From positions 1-9,164 of the forward strand of contig CANQOD010000040.1 of the NCBI GenBank assembly GCA_947625395.1: a DNA stretch of 9,164 nucleotides. The letters run 5' to 3'. This document shows positions 1-7,184 of this stretch, in pieces. Numbering within the stretch: the first letter of the stretch is position 1; every line of letters starts with the position of its first letter. The notes under the pieces are model-generated. The model ran no database searches, was not told the DNA's origin, and saw only the letters and a list, made by a program, of their open reading frames with translations. Both the position numbers and the translations under genes were made by a program. This DNA is from an uncultured Bacilli bacterium (GTDB lineage Bacteria > Bacillota_I > Bacilli_A > RF39 > UBA660).

Positions 1-1
1 T

Positions 2-100
2 GCCATTGCCCGAAAAATGTTAAAAGAAAAAATGGAAATTTCTACCATTTCAAGAGTAACAGGATTAAGTGAAGAAAAGATTCAACAACTTACCCTATAA
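2..100 (+). CDS. Rpn/PD-(D/E)XK nuclease family transposase-like protein, C-terminal end (partial)
   Basis: The window opens inside a reading frame that ends with TAA at 98-100. The 32 visible residues begin AIARKMLKEKMEI and end in GLSEEKIQQLTL. This pattern, a helical 'A(K/R)xMLKxxxxI' segment followed by 'xxTGLSxEEIxxL', is the typical C-terminus of the Rpn family (recombination-promoting nuclease, PD-(D/E)XK transposase-like proteins), which are abundant and multicopy in low-GC gut bacteria. The catalytic domain lies upstream of the window and cannot be checked. Another helix-turn-helix-tailed protein is possible. The call rests on recalled family resemblance of a short tail, so it is moderate. 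Confidence 0.6.
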   Translation, partial: AIARKMLKEKMEISTISRVTGLSEEKIQQLTL

Positions 101-128
101 AAGAGAAAGAAGAAAATTTCTTTTTTTC
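99..128 (+). terminator. Weak A/T-rich hairpin after the Rpn-like gene
   Basis: Bases 99-108 can pair with 117-126 (ten pairs, one of them G-U) around an 8-nt loop, and the 3' arm is itself a T-rich run. It directly follows the TAA of the partial gene. The stem is nearly all A-U, so termination strength is doubtful. Confidence 0.3.
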
Positions 129-212
129 ATACTTTTCATCAAATTGCATAAAATGAAATGGATTTTAAAATATTGAAATATTAAAAAAAATCATATCTAT
201 TATCCGCCTTTG

Positions 213-221
213 TGGTACAAT
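213..221 (+). promoter_or_regulatory. Extended -10 promoter of dnaG
   Basis: TGGTACAAT is an extended -10 (TGn followed by TACAAT at 216-221). It lies 23 nt before the dnaG start, giving a leader of roughly 17 nt. No convincing TTGACA sits 16-18 nt upstream, which is common for extended -10 promoters. The stretch 150-190 is very A/T-rich and could act as an UP-like element. The 144-nt gap between the preceding TAA and dnaG holds nothing else I can name. Confidence 0.5.
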
Positions 222-244
222 AAAACACGGAAGGAGGGAGTACG

Positions 245-1981
245 ATGAATCAACAAGATATCATTAATGAAATTCGTAGAAAAGTGGATATTGTTGATAT
301 CATTGGTGAAAGAATCCCTCTGATTTCACGTGGAAAAAATTATTTTTGCGTTTGTCCTTTTCATGAAGATACCAATCCATCTATGAGTGTTTCACGAGAA
401 AAACAAATTTATACTTGTTTTTCTTGTCACGCTACAGGAAATGTTTTTACGTTTTTACAAAATTACGAACATATGGAATTTCGTGATGTCTTAAAAATGT
501 TGGCAGATAAAGTTGGAATTGAATTAAAGGGATACAATTATCAAAAACAAGCTGACCCTTATGAAGAATGGTACCAAATTTATGCTCTTGCCAATAAGTA
601 CTATCAAAATAACTTACAAACAGTGATGGGAAAAGATGCTAGAGCCTATTTAAAACAAAGAGGACTAGATGAGAGTGTCATAAAAGAATTTGAAATTGGA
701 CTTTCTCTGGACCAAAAAAAATCCTTGACAGAACTTTTAACAAAAAAAGGATATGCACCATCTTTATTAAATACATTGGGGCTATCTACAGGAGATTTTG
801 ATATCTATCATAACCGTATCATGTTTCCTTTATATGATTTAAAAGGACAATGTGTTGGTTTCAGTGGAAGAATCTATGAAAAGACAGATGAAAATAAATA
901 CTTAAATACAAAAGAAACACCTATTTTTAAAAAAGGAACCGTCCTATATCATTATCACATTGCCAAAGAAGAAGCAAGAATGAAGAAACAAGTCATTATT
1001 ATGGAAGGATTTATGGATGTGATTCGTGCTTCTACAATTGGTTATCGGAATACCATTGCTTTGATGGGAACCGCTCTTACAAAAGAGCACATTGCTTCAA
1101 TCAAACGACTTTCGCATGAAGTTTTGCTTTGCTTAGATGGAGATGCACCAGGAAAAAAAGCAACACTTGCTTGTGGAGAGATGTTAGAAGAAGCAGGCTT
1201 ACTTGTAAAAGTTGTCTCTTTAAAAGACGATGATGATCCGGATACGTTTATTTTAAAGAATGGAAAAGAACGGTTTGATGCATTGGTTCAAAATGCCGTG
1301 TACTTTCGAGATTATCGAATTGAAGTCTTAAAAGAAGGCGTCAATTTTAGAAGTGATGAAGAAAAAGTGAACTATATTCATTCTGTTTTAAAAGAAACCG
1401 TTAAAATTGATGATCCAATTCGTGTTGAAGTTCTGTTGAAAAATCTTGCAAAAACATGTGAAATAGGGTATAATACCCTAGAAAAAAGGTTTCTAGAGCT
1501 AAAGGAAGAAAGCCAAATGGATCAAAAAAAGCTTCCTTTTATCGAGAAATCAGCACCAGTGAGGAAGAAAAACAAATATCAAAAAGCGCAAGACGCGATT
1601 CTATCAGCAATGATTGAAACAAATTGGGTCATTGATGAGGTAGAAAAAGAACATGTTGTTTTTCAGGATTTAGAAAGTCGCCTGTTACAAAGTGAAATTG
1701 CCTATTACTATCATAAATATGGCAATGTCAATTTCGCAGATTTATATACTTATTTAGAGGATAAAAAAGATTTGTTGTCACGACTTGCTAAATTAGGAGA
1801 AATGGACAGTTCCTATCAAAACATTGAAAAAAAAGAGTTGTACGATTATTTTAAGGTCATGAGAGAATATAATAGGAGTCAAGATATTAAAAGACTAGAG
1901 CGAAAAATGAGCGAAGAAATGGACCCTAAGATACAAGCACAAATTGGACTTGAAATTGTCAAGTTGAGAAGGGGAGAATAA
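245..1981 (+). CDS. dnaG: DNA primase DnaG
   Basis: This enzyme synthesises the RNA primers for leading-strand initiation and Okazaki fragments, working with the replicative helicase at the fork. At 578 residues it is full length for the family (about 580-600). The N-terminal CHC2 zinc-binding domain shows C37-x2-H40 and C58-x2-C61. The core carries the RNA-polymerase-like motif (RIMFPLYDLKG at about 191-201, then GFSGR) and the YLN motif at 219-221. The TOPRIM domain shows the catalytic EGFMD (254-258) and DGD (298-300), then DPD (331-333). Residues from about 440 onward form the helical helicase-binding C-terminal domain. The ATG is preceded by AAGGAGGG at 231-238, an ideal ribosome site. 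rpoD starts 2 nt after the stop, so the two are co-transcribed. Confidence 0.97.
   Translation: MNQQDIINEIRRKVDIVDIIGERIPLISRGKNYFCVCPFHEDTNPSMSVSREKQIYTCFSCHATGNVFTFLQNYEHMEFRDVLKMLADKVGIELKGYNYQKQADPYEEWYQIYALANKYYQNNLQTVMGKDARAYLKQRGLDESVIKEFEIGLSLDQKKSLTELLTKKGYAPSLLNTLGLSTGDFDIYHNRIMFPLYDLKGQCVGFSGRIYEKTDENKYLNTKETPIFKKGTVLYHYHIAKEEARMKKQVIIMEGFMDVIRASTIGYRNTIALMGTALTKEHIASIKRLSHEVLLCLDGDAPGKKATLACGEMLEEAGLLVKVVSLKDDDDPDTFILKNGKERFDALVQNAVYFRDYRIEVLKEGVNFRSDEEKVNYIHSVLKETVKIDDPIRVEVLLKNLAKTCEIGYNTLEKRFLELKEESQMDQKKLPFIEKSAPVRKKNKYQKAQDAILSAMIETNWVIDEVEKEHVVFQDLESRLLQSEIAYYYHKYGNVNFADLYTYLEDKKDLLSRLAKLGEMDSSYQNIEKKELYDYFKVMREYNRSQDIKRLERKMSEEMDPKIQAQIGLEIVKLRRGE
1446..1474 (+). promoter_or_regulatory. 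Internal promoter within dnaG, upstream of rpoD
   Basis: TTGCAA (1446-1451), a 17-bp spacer and a perfect TATAAT (1469-1474) form a good vegetative promoter pointing at rpoD, whose start is about 510 bp downstream. The -10 box is embedded in a 17-bp perfect palindrome (1464-1480). Internal promoters giving extra sigma-factor transcription are established for sigA operons, including that of Bacillus subtilis. Activity here is inferred from sequence only, and it lies inside coding DNA. Confidence 0.45.
1464..1496. repeat. Two adjacent palindromes at the internal dnaG promoter
   Basis: TAGGGTATAATACCCTA (1464-1480) is a perfect 17-bp palindrome with a single central base. It is followed, sharing CTA, by an inverted repeat CTAGAAA (1478-1484) / TTTCTAG (1490-1496) with a 5-nt loop. 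The first covers the -10 box and the second covers the predicted transcription start and first transcribed bases. They could be an operator and a 5' RNA hairpin, or chance within coding DNA. Confidence 0.4.
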
Positions 1982-1983
1982 GA

Positions 1984-3078
1984 ATGGTAGAAGAGATTAA
2001 AACAATCGAAGAAAGAAAAAATAAACTAATTGCTTTAGGAAAAAAACAAGGTTTTATTACTTATGAACAATTGGCGGATGAACTAAAAGGGCTTGAACTT
2101 GATAGTGATACACTCGATGAACTTTACAACAGTTTTGTACAAGAAGGAATCGATATTATTAGTGATGATGGTAGCGATGATGATGTTTCTGGAGCACAAA
2201 TTACCGAAGATACAAGAGTAGAGGATTTAACACTTTCTAAAGACATTAAAATTAACGATCCTGTTCGAATGTATTTAAAGGAAATCGGACGTATTAACTT
2301 GTTGACGAGTGATGAAGAATTTGAATATGCTCGTCGTGCTGAAGAGGGCGATGAAGAGGCAAAACGTATTTTAGCTGAATCAAATCTTCGTCTTGTCGTA
2401 TCCATCGCAAAACGTTATGTAGGACGTGGAATGTTATTCTTAGATTTAATTCAAGAAGGAAATATAGGACTCATGAAAGCAGTTGACAAATTTGATCCAA
2501 CAAAAGGATATAAATTTTCAACTTATGCAACTTGGTGGATTCGTCAAGCTATCACGAGAGCCATTGCCGATCAAGCAAGAACAATTCGTGTTCCTGTTCA
2601 TATGGTAGAAACAATCAATAAACTTGCTCGTGTCCAAAGACAGTTAACCCAAGAGTTGAATCGCGAGCCAACAGATGAAGAAATTGCTAAAAAATTGGGA
2701 ATTACGGTAGAAAAAGTCCGTGAAGTGTATAAAATTAGTCAAGACCCTGTTTCTCTTGAAACGCCTATTGGGGAAGAAGATGATTCTCATTTAGGAGATT
2801 TTATTCGTGATGAAAGAACAATGGGACCGGAAGAATATGCCACTGTTGAAATGCTTAAAGAGGAACTTGCTGGGGTTTTGCTAACACTGACAGACCGTGA
2901 GGAAAAGGTTCTCAGACTTCGCTTTGGCCTTGATGATGGTCAATGTCGAACACTTGAAGAGGTTGGACAAATCTTTGGAGTTACTCGTGAGAGAATTCGT
3001 CAAATCGAAGCAAAAGCACTTCGTAAGCTTCGTCATCCATCTCGCTCTCGTAAGTTAAAGGACTTTTTGACAGACTAA
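1984..3078 (+). CDS. rpoD: Primary RNA polymerase sigma factor (sigma-70/SigA)
   Basis: The housekeeping sigma factor directs core RNA polymerase to vegetative promoters, and at 364 residues is close to Bacillus SigA. Region 1.1 spans about 1-60 and is followed by an acidic linker (about 59-70). Region 1.2 starts near DPVRMYLKEIG (92-102). Region 2 has NLRLVVSIAKRY (134-145), DLIQEGNIGL (154-163) and the -10-recognising, strand-opening segment with YKFSTYATWWIRQAI (176-190). Region 3 follows at about 205-285. Region 4 has LTDREEKVLRLRFGL (302-316) and the -35-binding helix-turn-helix EVGQIFGVTRERIRQIE (326-342), which fits the TTGNNN/TATAAT promoters seen here. Its ribosome site is GGGGAG a few bases before the ATG, inside the end of dnaG. 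Transcription is likely from both the dnaG promoter and the internal one. Confidence 0.97.
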   Translation: MVEEIKTIEERKNKLIALGKKQGFITYEQLADELKGLELDSDTLDELYNSFVQEGIDIISDDGSDDDVSGAQITEDTRVEDLTLSKDIKINDPVRMYLKEIGRINLLTSDEEFEYARRAEEGDEEAKRILAESNLRLVVSIAKRYVGRGMLFLDLIQEGNIGLMKAVDKFDPTKGYKFSTYATWWIRQAITRAIADQARTIRVPVHMVETINKLARVQRQLTQELNREPTDEEIAKKLGITVEKVREVYKISQDPVSLETPIGEEDDSHLGDFIRDERTMGPEEYATVEMLKEELAGVLLTLTDREEKVLRLRFGLDDGQCRTLEEVGQIFGVTRERIRQIEAKALRKLRHPSRSRKLKDFLTD

Positions 3079-3749
3079 TGAATGAACGTTTAAAGAAAAT
3101 TGTAGACCTCATCTCTCCTGAGGCCTTTTCTCTTGATATCGGTTGTGATCATGCGCTTTTAGATATCGAATTAGTCAAACGAGGACATCAAAAAGTTCTC
3201 GCTTCTGATAATAAAGAAGGACCTTTAGAAAAAGCGAGAGAAAATATTCAAAAAGCACATTGTGAAAAACAAATCACCTTAATCTTGGCAGATGGACTTG
3301 CAGCTTACCGAGAAGGAGTTGATACTGTTATCATCTCTGGGATGGGTGGCTATTTAACGCTAAAGATTTTAAAAGAGAAAAAAGACTGTCTAAAAAAGTT
3401 GCAAACTTTGATTTTATCTCCGAATAATTATGTACCACTTGTTCGAAAGGAAGTTTCTAAATTAGGGTTTCAAATCACAGATGAATATTTAATTCAAGAG
3501 AAAAATATTATTTATACCGTATTGAAATTTGAAAGAGGAAAGCGAAAACTTTCTCCGAAAGATTTATTACTTGGACCGATTTTAAGAGAAAGACAAGATC
3601 AAATCTTTCTAGAACAGCTTGAAAGAGAACGAAAAGGAAGAGAAGTACTATTAAAACTTTTACCAAGTTCTTTGTGGCAGAAGAGAAGAAGAACCAAAAA
3701 AGAATTGAAATGGATTTTGGAAGAACAACAACGATGTCAAAAAAAATAG
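3078..3749 (+). CDS. trmK: tRNA (adenine-22-N1)-methyltransferase TrmK
   Basis: This SAM-dependent enzyme methylates N1 of A22 in the D-loop region of tRNAs. The 223 residues fit the family (about 225-240). The Rossmann-fold SAM-binding motif is LDIGCDHALL (19-28), followed by an acidic residue in ASDNKEGPL (42-50). The family-typical ISGMGG lies at 86-91 and LILSPNNY at 111-118, near the expected active site. The C-terminus (about 165-223) is the basic helical, coiled-coil-like region characteristic of TrmK. The ATG shares its A with the rpoD TAA, indicating translational coupling, and the position right after sigA is conserved in Bacillota. The Nif3-like gene that often follows trmK is absent; the next gene is on the other strand. 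The stop is TAG, with an in-frame TAA three codons later (3756-3758). Confidence 0.93.
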   Translation: MNERLKKIVDLISPEAFSLDIGCDHALLDIELVKRGHQKVLASDNKEGPLEKARENIQKAHCEKQITLILADGLAAYREGVDTVIISGMGGYLTLKILKEKKDCLKKLQTLILSPNNYVPLVRKEVSKLGFQITDEYLIQEKNIIYTVLKFERGKRKLSPKDLLLGPILRERQDQIFLEQLERERKGREVLLKLLPSSLWQKRRRTKKELKWILEEQQRCQKK

Positions 3750-3780
3750 GATTTATAATGGTGAATCCTATTTTTTGTTT
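3741..3780 (+). terminator. Strong bidirectional intrinsic terminator (trmK / LCP gene)
   Basis: AAAAAATAGGATT (3741-3753) is perfectly complementary to AATCCTATTTTTT (3764-3776), a 13-bp stem with a 10-nt loop that may close further through an A-U pair and wobbles. On the plus strand it ends in a T run for trmK, whose stop codon lies within the 5' arm. On the minus strand the hairpin is followed by a run of eight T, so it can also stop transcription of the convergent LCP gene, which ends at 3808. Confidence 0.85.
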
Positions 3781-3807
3781 CCAATAATTGTATTTTATTT
3801 TGTCTTT

Positions 3808-5781
3808 TTATTCAGTTGGTTCCTCTCCGGAATCGATTTCGACTTCGTCATCATTATTCTCACTGGTGTCCTCATCAGGAACTGTGCCATCATTTTCTTT
3901 TTCATCGCTTTCGTCTTCCTCATCATCAGTTGTTGCAGGTCGTTTATTTGTTTCCTTTTTTCCAACTGTAAGAATAACGGCTCCTCGAATCAAATCAATT
4001 CTTTTTCCTGCCAAATAATTTTGACTACAAACAATTCCGCTTTCACAAGTACCATCTTCTTGGAAAGAAACTTTTACGTTATAACGACTAGCAATACTTG
4101 AAGCCACGCTTTGACTATAACCTACAAAGCTAGGAAGTAGAGAATAAGTTGAATTGCTTTTATAAGGACCATAACCAATTGTTTCTACTTCATAAGGTTC
4201 ATCAATCGAGAACGTAAAGCTTTTTTCCATTGTAATCTTTTCTAATTCAAGATTTTGTTTCATCGCAGTGACAACATCATTTCGACTTTCTTTATTCGGA
4301 ATATAGTTCCATAAAACAAGTGTTGTTGCAATATATTCATTTAGAATTTGTTGTCCTGTTCCTTGCAGATAAAGTTGTTCGATATTAATTAAATTGCCAT
4401 TTCCTTGACTTAAGTTTCTTTTTAAAATATCTTTTCCTATATTATAGAAAGACAAAATTTGGTCTGTTGTAAAGTTGGTATCGAAGTTGTTAGAAATCGT
4501 TTCAATGACATCCATGAGTTGTGTTACGCTTTTTAAATTTTTAATTTGATTGACAATTCCTTGTAAAACGACTTGTTGATTTAATCCTCGGTCTAAATCA
4601 CCATTAGCTAATTGCTTTCGATTTCGAGCAAGAACAAGGGCTTGTTCACCATTCAAATGTTGTTGTCCTTCTTGAATACAAACTTGACCTTCACGGTTAG
4701 AATTATCCGTACATAAGTTGGCTGGCACCATGACATCAATACCACCTAAAGTATCCACTAAACTGACAATTCCTTTAAAGTTGATTTTTGCATAGTAATC
4801 AATTGTTACATCAAAATAATTTTCAATGGTGTTCATCATACAATCCGTTCCATAAGAAGCAGCATGTGTGATTTTATTTTCTACTTTGCCTGGGAAACAA
4901 GCAATAGGAACATAACTATCTCTTGGAATAGAAAGCATGGTTGCATTTAAAGTTTTTGGATTGAATGTAACAAGGATTAAAGCATCTCCATTCGCAGGAA
5001 CGCCTTGAATTCCTTCCATCTCAGAATCGACTCCCATTAATAAAACGGTAAATGGTTTATCAAGCGTTTTATTCATCGAAGAAGTTTCAAAACTAGAAGT
5101 TTCTGTTTTTAACATTTCTTTGCTTTTGGAATAAATAATTTTTGTATTGTTATCAATATCTTCAAAGCCAGTGGTGTTTCTAAACAAATCCGTATAGCTT
5201 TTTGGAACAAATACAGCATCTAACTCTTTTAAATATAAGGATTGTAAAAGAGAAAGATAACTATCTGAGGTAACAATTTCATTGTTTTTATCTAATTTTT
5301 TTTCTTTGATGATTTGAAGAGCTAATTGATATCCTTCAATCGATTCTTTATCATCTAGTCTTCCTATTTTTAAGTTTTTAACATCTTCAATTTTAGAAAC
5401 GGCACTTTCTTTTAGAACCACTAAACTAGAAGTATAAGTCGTTGTTTTTTTATTCATGCCACTAATGGTTCCATAAACATAGGTAATAATTAAAGAAACT
5501 GCTAGGGTTAATAAGGTATAAAAGAGCAATCCGACTACAAGGACAGATATTCTTTTTTGTGGTTTCTTGATTTTTAACCTCGTTCTTAAGAGTAAGACTA
5601 AATCAATAAAAATCAGTATTACAATAATGATATAACGAATTCCTTGCTCAATAGGTCCTAGACGAAAAATATTATAAATGAGAAAAAAGCTAGAACAGAG
5701 CGCTAAAAGCAATAAAAGTCGAAGCATTATTTTTCTAAGTTTTGTATTTTTATTTTTTCTTTTTGGTTCATGTTTCTCCAT
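3808..5781 (-). CDS. LCP (LytR-CpsA-Psr) family protein with solute-binding-like and PASTA-like domains
   Basis: LCP proteins are membrane-anchored phosphotransferases that move lipid-linked glycopolymers (teichoic acid or capsule-like) onto the cell wall. This one has 657 residues, longer than usual. Basic N-terminus; hydrophobic helices at about 19-39, 48-66 and 78-104; a segment at about 115-235 resembling a type 2 periplasmic-binding domain (LVVLKESAVSKIEDVKNLKIG); the LCP domain at about 243-455. The LCP domain has FTVLLMGVD (244-252), D266, IPRDS (285-289), RNR (386-388) and DLDRGLNQQ (395-403), in which the usual second arginine is N401. Residues 547-608 read as one PASTA-like repeat, and the tail 616-657 is strongly acidic. 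The frame extends 33 codons upstream to 5880, but GGAGG eight bases before the ATG at 5781 and a promoter inside that extension support the shorter start. Confidence 0.88.
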   Translation of the reverse strand: MEKHEPKRKNKNTKLRKIMLRLLLLLALCSSFFLIYNIFRLGPIEQGIRYIIIVILIFIDLVLLLRTRLKIKKPQKRISVLVVGLLFYTLLTLAVSLIITYVYGTISGMNKKTTTYTSSLVVLKESAVSKIEDVKNLKIGRLDDKESIEGYQLALQIIKEKKLDKNNEIVTSDSYLSLLQSLYLKELDAVFVPKSYTDLFRNTTGFEDIDNNTKIIYSKSKEMLKTETSSFETSSMNKTLDKPFTVLLMGVDSEMEGIQGVPANGDALILVTFNPKTLNATMLSIPRDSYVPIACFPGKVENKITHAASYGTDCMMNTIENYFDVTIDYYAKINFKGIVSLVDTLGGIDVMVPANLCTDNSNREGQVCIQEGQQHLNGEQALVLARNRKQLANGDLDRGLNQQVVLQGIVNQIKNLKSVTQLMDVIETISNNFDTNFTTDQILSFYNIGKDILKRNLSQGNGNLINIEQLYLQGTGQQILNEYIATTLVLWNYIPNKESRNDVVTAMKQNLELEKITMEKSFTFSIDEPYEVETIGYGPYKSNSTYSLLPSFVGYSQSVASSIASRYNVKVSFQEDGTCESGIVCSQNYLAGKRIDLIRGAVILTVGKKETNKRPATTDDEEDESDEKENDGTVPDEDTSENNDDEVEIDSGEEPTE

Positions 5782-5788
5782 GTTTTTT

Positions 5789-5793
5789 CCTCC
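5789..5793 (-). promoter_or_regulatory. Ribosome binding site fixing the LCP start
   Basis: GGAGG on the minus strand lies seven bases before the ATG whose first base is 5781. None of the upstream in-frame ATG codons combines a comparable site with a promoter in front of it, so this decides the start. Confidence 0.75.
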
Positions 5794-5805
5794 ATATCTT
5801 TTATT

Positions 5806-5834
5806 ATTATAACTAAAAATAACTTCTTTTACAA
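5806..5834 (-). promoter_or_regulatory. Promoter of the LCP gene
   Basis: On the minus strand TTGTAA (5834-5829), a 17-bp spacer and a perfect TATAAT (5811-5806) form a vegetative promoter 25 bp before the start at 5781. It lies inside the upstream open extension of the frame, which therefore cannot be part of the protein made from it. Confidence 0.7.
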
Positions 5835-5837
5835 CGG

Positions 5838-5888
5838 AATTGACAAAACGGTAGAGAAAACTCGTCAATTTATTTGTCAAGAAGTCAA
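5838..5888. repeat. Inverted and direct GTCAA repeats between divergent promoters
   Basis: AATTGAC (5838-5844) and GTCAATT (5864-5870) form an inverted repeat with a 19-bp gap. GTCAA recurs at 5876-5880 and 5884-5888. The cluster sits just upstream of the LCP -35 and between the LCP and glycosyltransferase promoters. It could be a shared operator or a set of alternative TTGAC -35 elements for the minus-strand gene. Function is inference. Confidence 0.35.
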
Positions 5889-5914
5889 GTAAATGAGGAC
5901 ACTTTTCTAAAGTT

Positions 5915-5923
5915 TGTTATAAT
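5915..5923 (+). promoter_or_regulatory. Extended -10 promoter of the glycosyltransferase gene
   Basis: TGTTATAAT contains a perfect TATAAT (5918-5923) with the TGn extension and lies 36 bp before the start at 5960. The -35 position holds only a weak match (GAGGAC at 5895-5900). Confidence 0.6.
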
Positions 5924-5959
5924 AATAAAAGAAATGAATTCTTTTAAAGGAGTCTTTTT

Positions 5960-6817
5960 ATGAAGTTAGCATATATTATTTTAAACTATAATGATTTTCC
6001 ATCCACAAGCAATTTGATTGAAAATATTAAAGATTATCAAATTATTGATTTGATTGTTGTTGTCGATAATCATTCAACAGATCAGTCTTATCAACAATTA
6101 AAAAAGATGAAACATCCTAAAGTCGTTGTTTTAAAGGCAGAAGAAAATAAAGGTTTTGCGAGTGGACTGAATCTTGGCTGCCGATATGCAATTAAAAAAC
6201 TAGGGCCATGTCACCTCGTTTTATCAAATGCAGATATGATTATTGGTAGTGAAGAGAATATTAAGGAACTTCATCTGCTTTTAGGTCAACGAAAAATAGA
6301 TGTTTTAGCTCCTGTGATTACGCAGAAAGATGGTATTTCAAGAGGATGGCGTCTTCCTAGTATTCAAACAGAAATATTAGGAAACTTGCCTATAATAGGA
6401 CAAAAAATTTATCGCAAACGAATCCTTTATCCAAAGATGCATTATAAAGGAGAAATATCACGTGTTGAAGCAGTATCGGGTTGTTTCTTTTTAATCACTT
6501 CAACGCTTCTTGAAAAACTTGGTTTTTTTGATGAAAATACATTTTTGTATTATGAGGAATATATTTTAGGTAAAAAAATAAAAGAAACGAAAAGTGAAAT
6601 TGCAGTAGCCAATAATATTACTGTTTTTCATAATCACTCAGTTTCTATTGATCGAAGTTTAAATCGAGTGATGAAATTTAAAGAACTTAAAAAAAGTCAA
6701 GCTTATTTTTGCAAGACTTATTTAAAAGCAACAAAGAAAGAAATGTTCTTTTTAAATTTGAATAAGAATATTACTTTAGGACTTTTGTATATTCGTTGTT
6801 TTTTGCATCTTAAGTAA
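5960..6817 (+). CDS. Family 2 glycosyltransferase
   Basis: This 285-residue cytoplasmic GT-A enzyme is expected to transfer a sugar from a nucleotide-sugar donor to a growing surface glycan. The N-terminus reads KLAYIILNYND (2-12), then the nucleotide-binding VVVDNHSTD (33-41) and ENKGFASGLNLG (62-73), as in rhamnosyltransferase-like GT2 proteins. SNAD (89-92) occupies the metal-binding DxD position. SGCFFLI (173-179) and GFFDENTFLYYEE (188-200) match the acceptor-side and catalytic-base region, although the usual final acidic motif is followed by YILGKK. No membrane helix is evident. AAAGGAG at 5946-5952 is well placed before the ATG. Its divergence from the LCP gene suggests the same glycopolymer pathway; donor and acceptor cannot be told. 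Confidence 0.88.
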   Translation: MKLAYIILNYNDFPSTSNLIENIKDYQIIDLIVVVDNHSTDQSYQQLKKMKHPKVVVLKAEENKGFASGLNLGCRYAIKKLGPCHLVLSNADMIIGSEENIKELHLLLGQRKIDVLAPVITQKDGISRGWRLPSIQTEILGNLPIIGQKIYRKRILYPKMHYKGEISRVEAVSGCFFLITSTLLEKLGFFDENTFLYYEEYILGKKIKETKSEIAVANNITVFHNHSVSIDRSLNRVMKFKELKKSQAYFCKTYLKATKKEMFFLNLNKNITLGLLYIRCFLHLK

Positions 6818-6818
6818 A

Positions 6819-6841
6819 GGATTAAGCTTTTTTATTAATCC
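6819..6841. terminator. Possible terminator between convergent genes
   Basis: GGATTAA (6819-6825) pairs with TTAATCC (6835-6841) around a 9-nt T-rich loop. It lies at the junction of the convergent glycosyltransferase and membrane-protein genes, overlapping the end of the latter. There is no clear T run after the stem on either strand, so confidence is low. Confidence 0.3.
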
Positions 6842-7184
6842 CAATCATGCTTCCTAGAAGACTGGTTAATAAAAAGATGAAATCGTAGATGAGAAGTTTA
6901 AAAGAAAGTGTACCATTAAATCCTAAGACGTAAAGAAGAAAGTGGAAAAAGAGAACACTACCTCCTAATTTAAGACCTTCTAAAAATCCATGTTTAGTGG
7001 TTTTTTTTCCTAATAAGAAACTTAGGATAAAAAGAGTAAGCAGTGGAAAGAGAAGAGAAAGAATTGAAAGCCAAAAATCAGATAAAAGATTCAAATAATA
7101 GAACAAATTTAAAAAGAGAGTTATGAGAAAGAGGCTTAAAACATAGATTAGAAAGCTTTTTCCTAAATTTTTATATTGATTCAT
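6822..7184 (-). CDS. Small four-helix membrane protein, TIGR04086/YrzE-like
   Basis: The 120-residue product has four hydrophobic segments at about 10-32, 37-58, 70-88 and 93-115. A short basic loop (GKKTTKHG, 59-66) lies between helices two and three, and the protein ends GSMIGINKKA. Length, helix spacing and the C-terminal glycine-rich helix followed by 'IGxN' resemble the TIGR04086 (YrzE-like) membrane family, whose function is unknown. A GTG at 7193 would add three residues, but AAAGGTG at 7197-7191 overlaps it and is correctly spaced for the ATG at 7184. The stop codon lies 4 nt from that of the convergent glycosyltransferase. Family assignment is from recalled pattern; membrane location is secure. 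Confidence 0.75.
   Translation of the reverse strand: MNQYKNLGKSFLIYVLSLFLITLFLNLFYYLNLLSDFWLSILSLLFPLLTLFILSFLLGKKTTKHGFLEGLKLGGSVLFFHFLLYVLGFNGTLSFKLLIYDFIFLLTSLLGSMIGINKKA

Noticed and set aside
101..244. Riboswitch or structured leader before dnaG
   Set aside because: The region is A/T-rich, and the predicted transcript start near 228 leaves a leader of only about 17 nt.
2124..2405. 93-codon open frame on the minus strand inside rpoD
   Set aside because: It is antisense to the strongly conserved sigma factor, has low-complexity Ser/Arg composition and no ribosome site; a shadow frame.
3775..4101. Two plus-strand open frames (3775-4101 and 3788-4018) over the LCP C-terminus
   Set aside because: Their Phe/Ile- and Ser-rich translations are the antisense of the acidic Asp/Glu tail; neither has a promoter or ribosome site.
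5782..5880. 33-codon upstream extension of the LCP frame starting at 5880
   Set aside because: The extension contains the gene's own -35/-10 promoter and no fitting ribosome site, whereas GGAGG precisely precedes the ATG at 5781.
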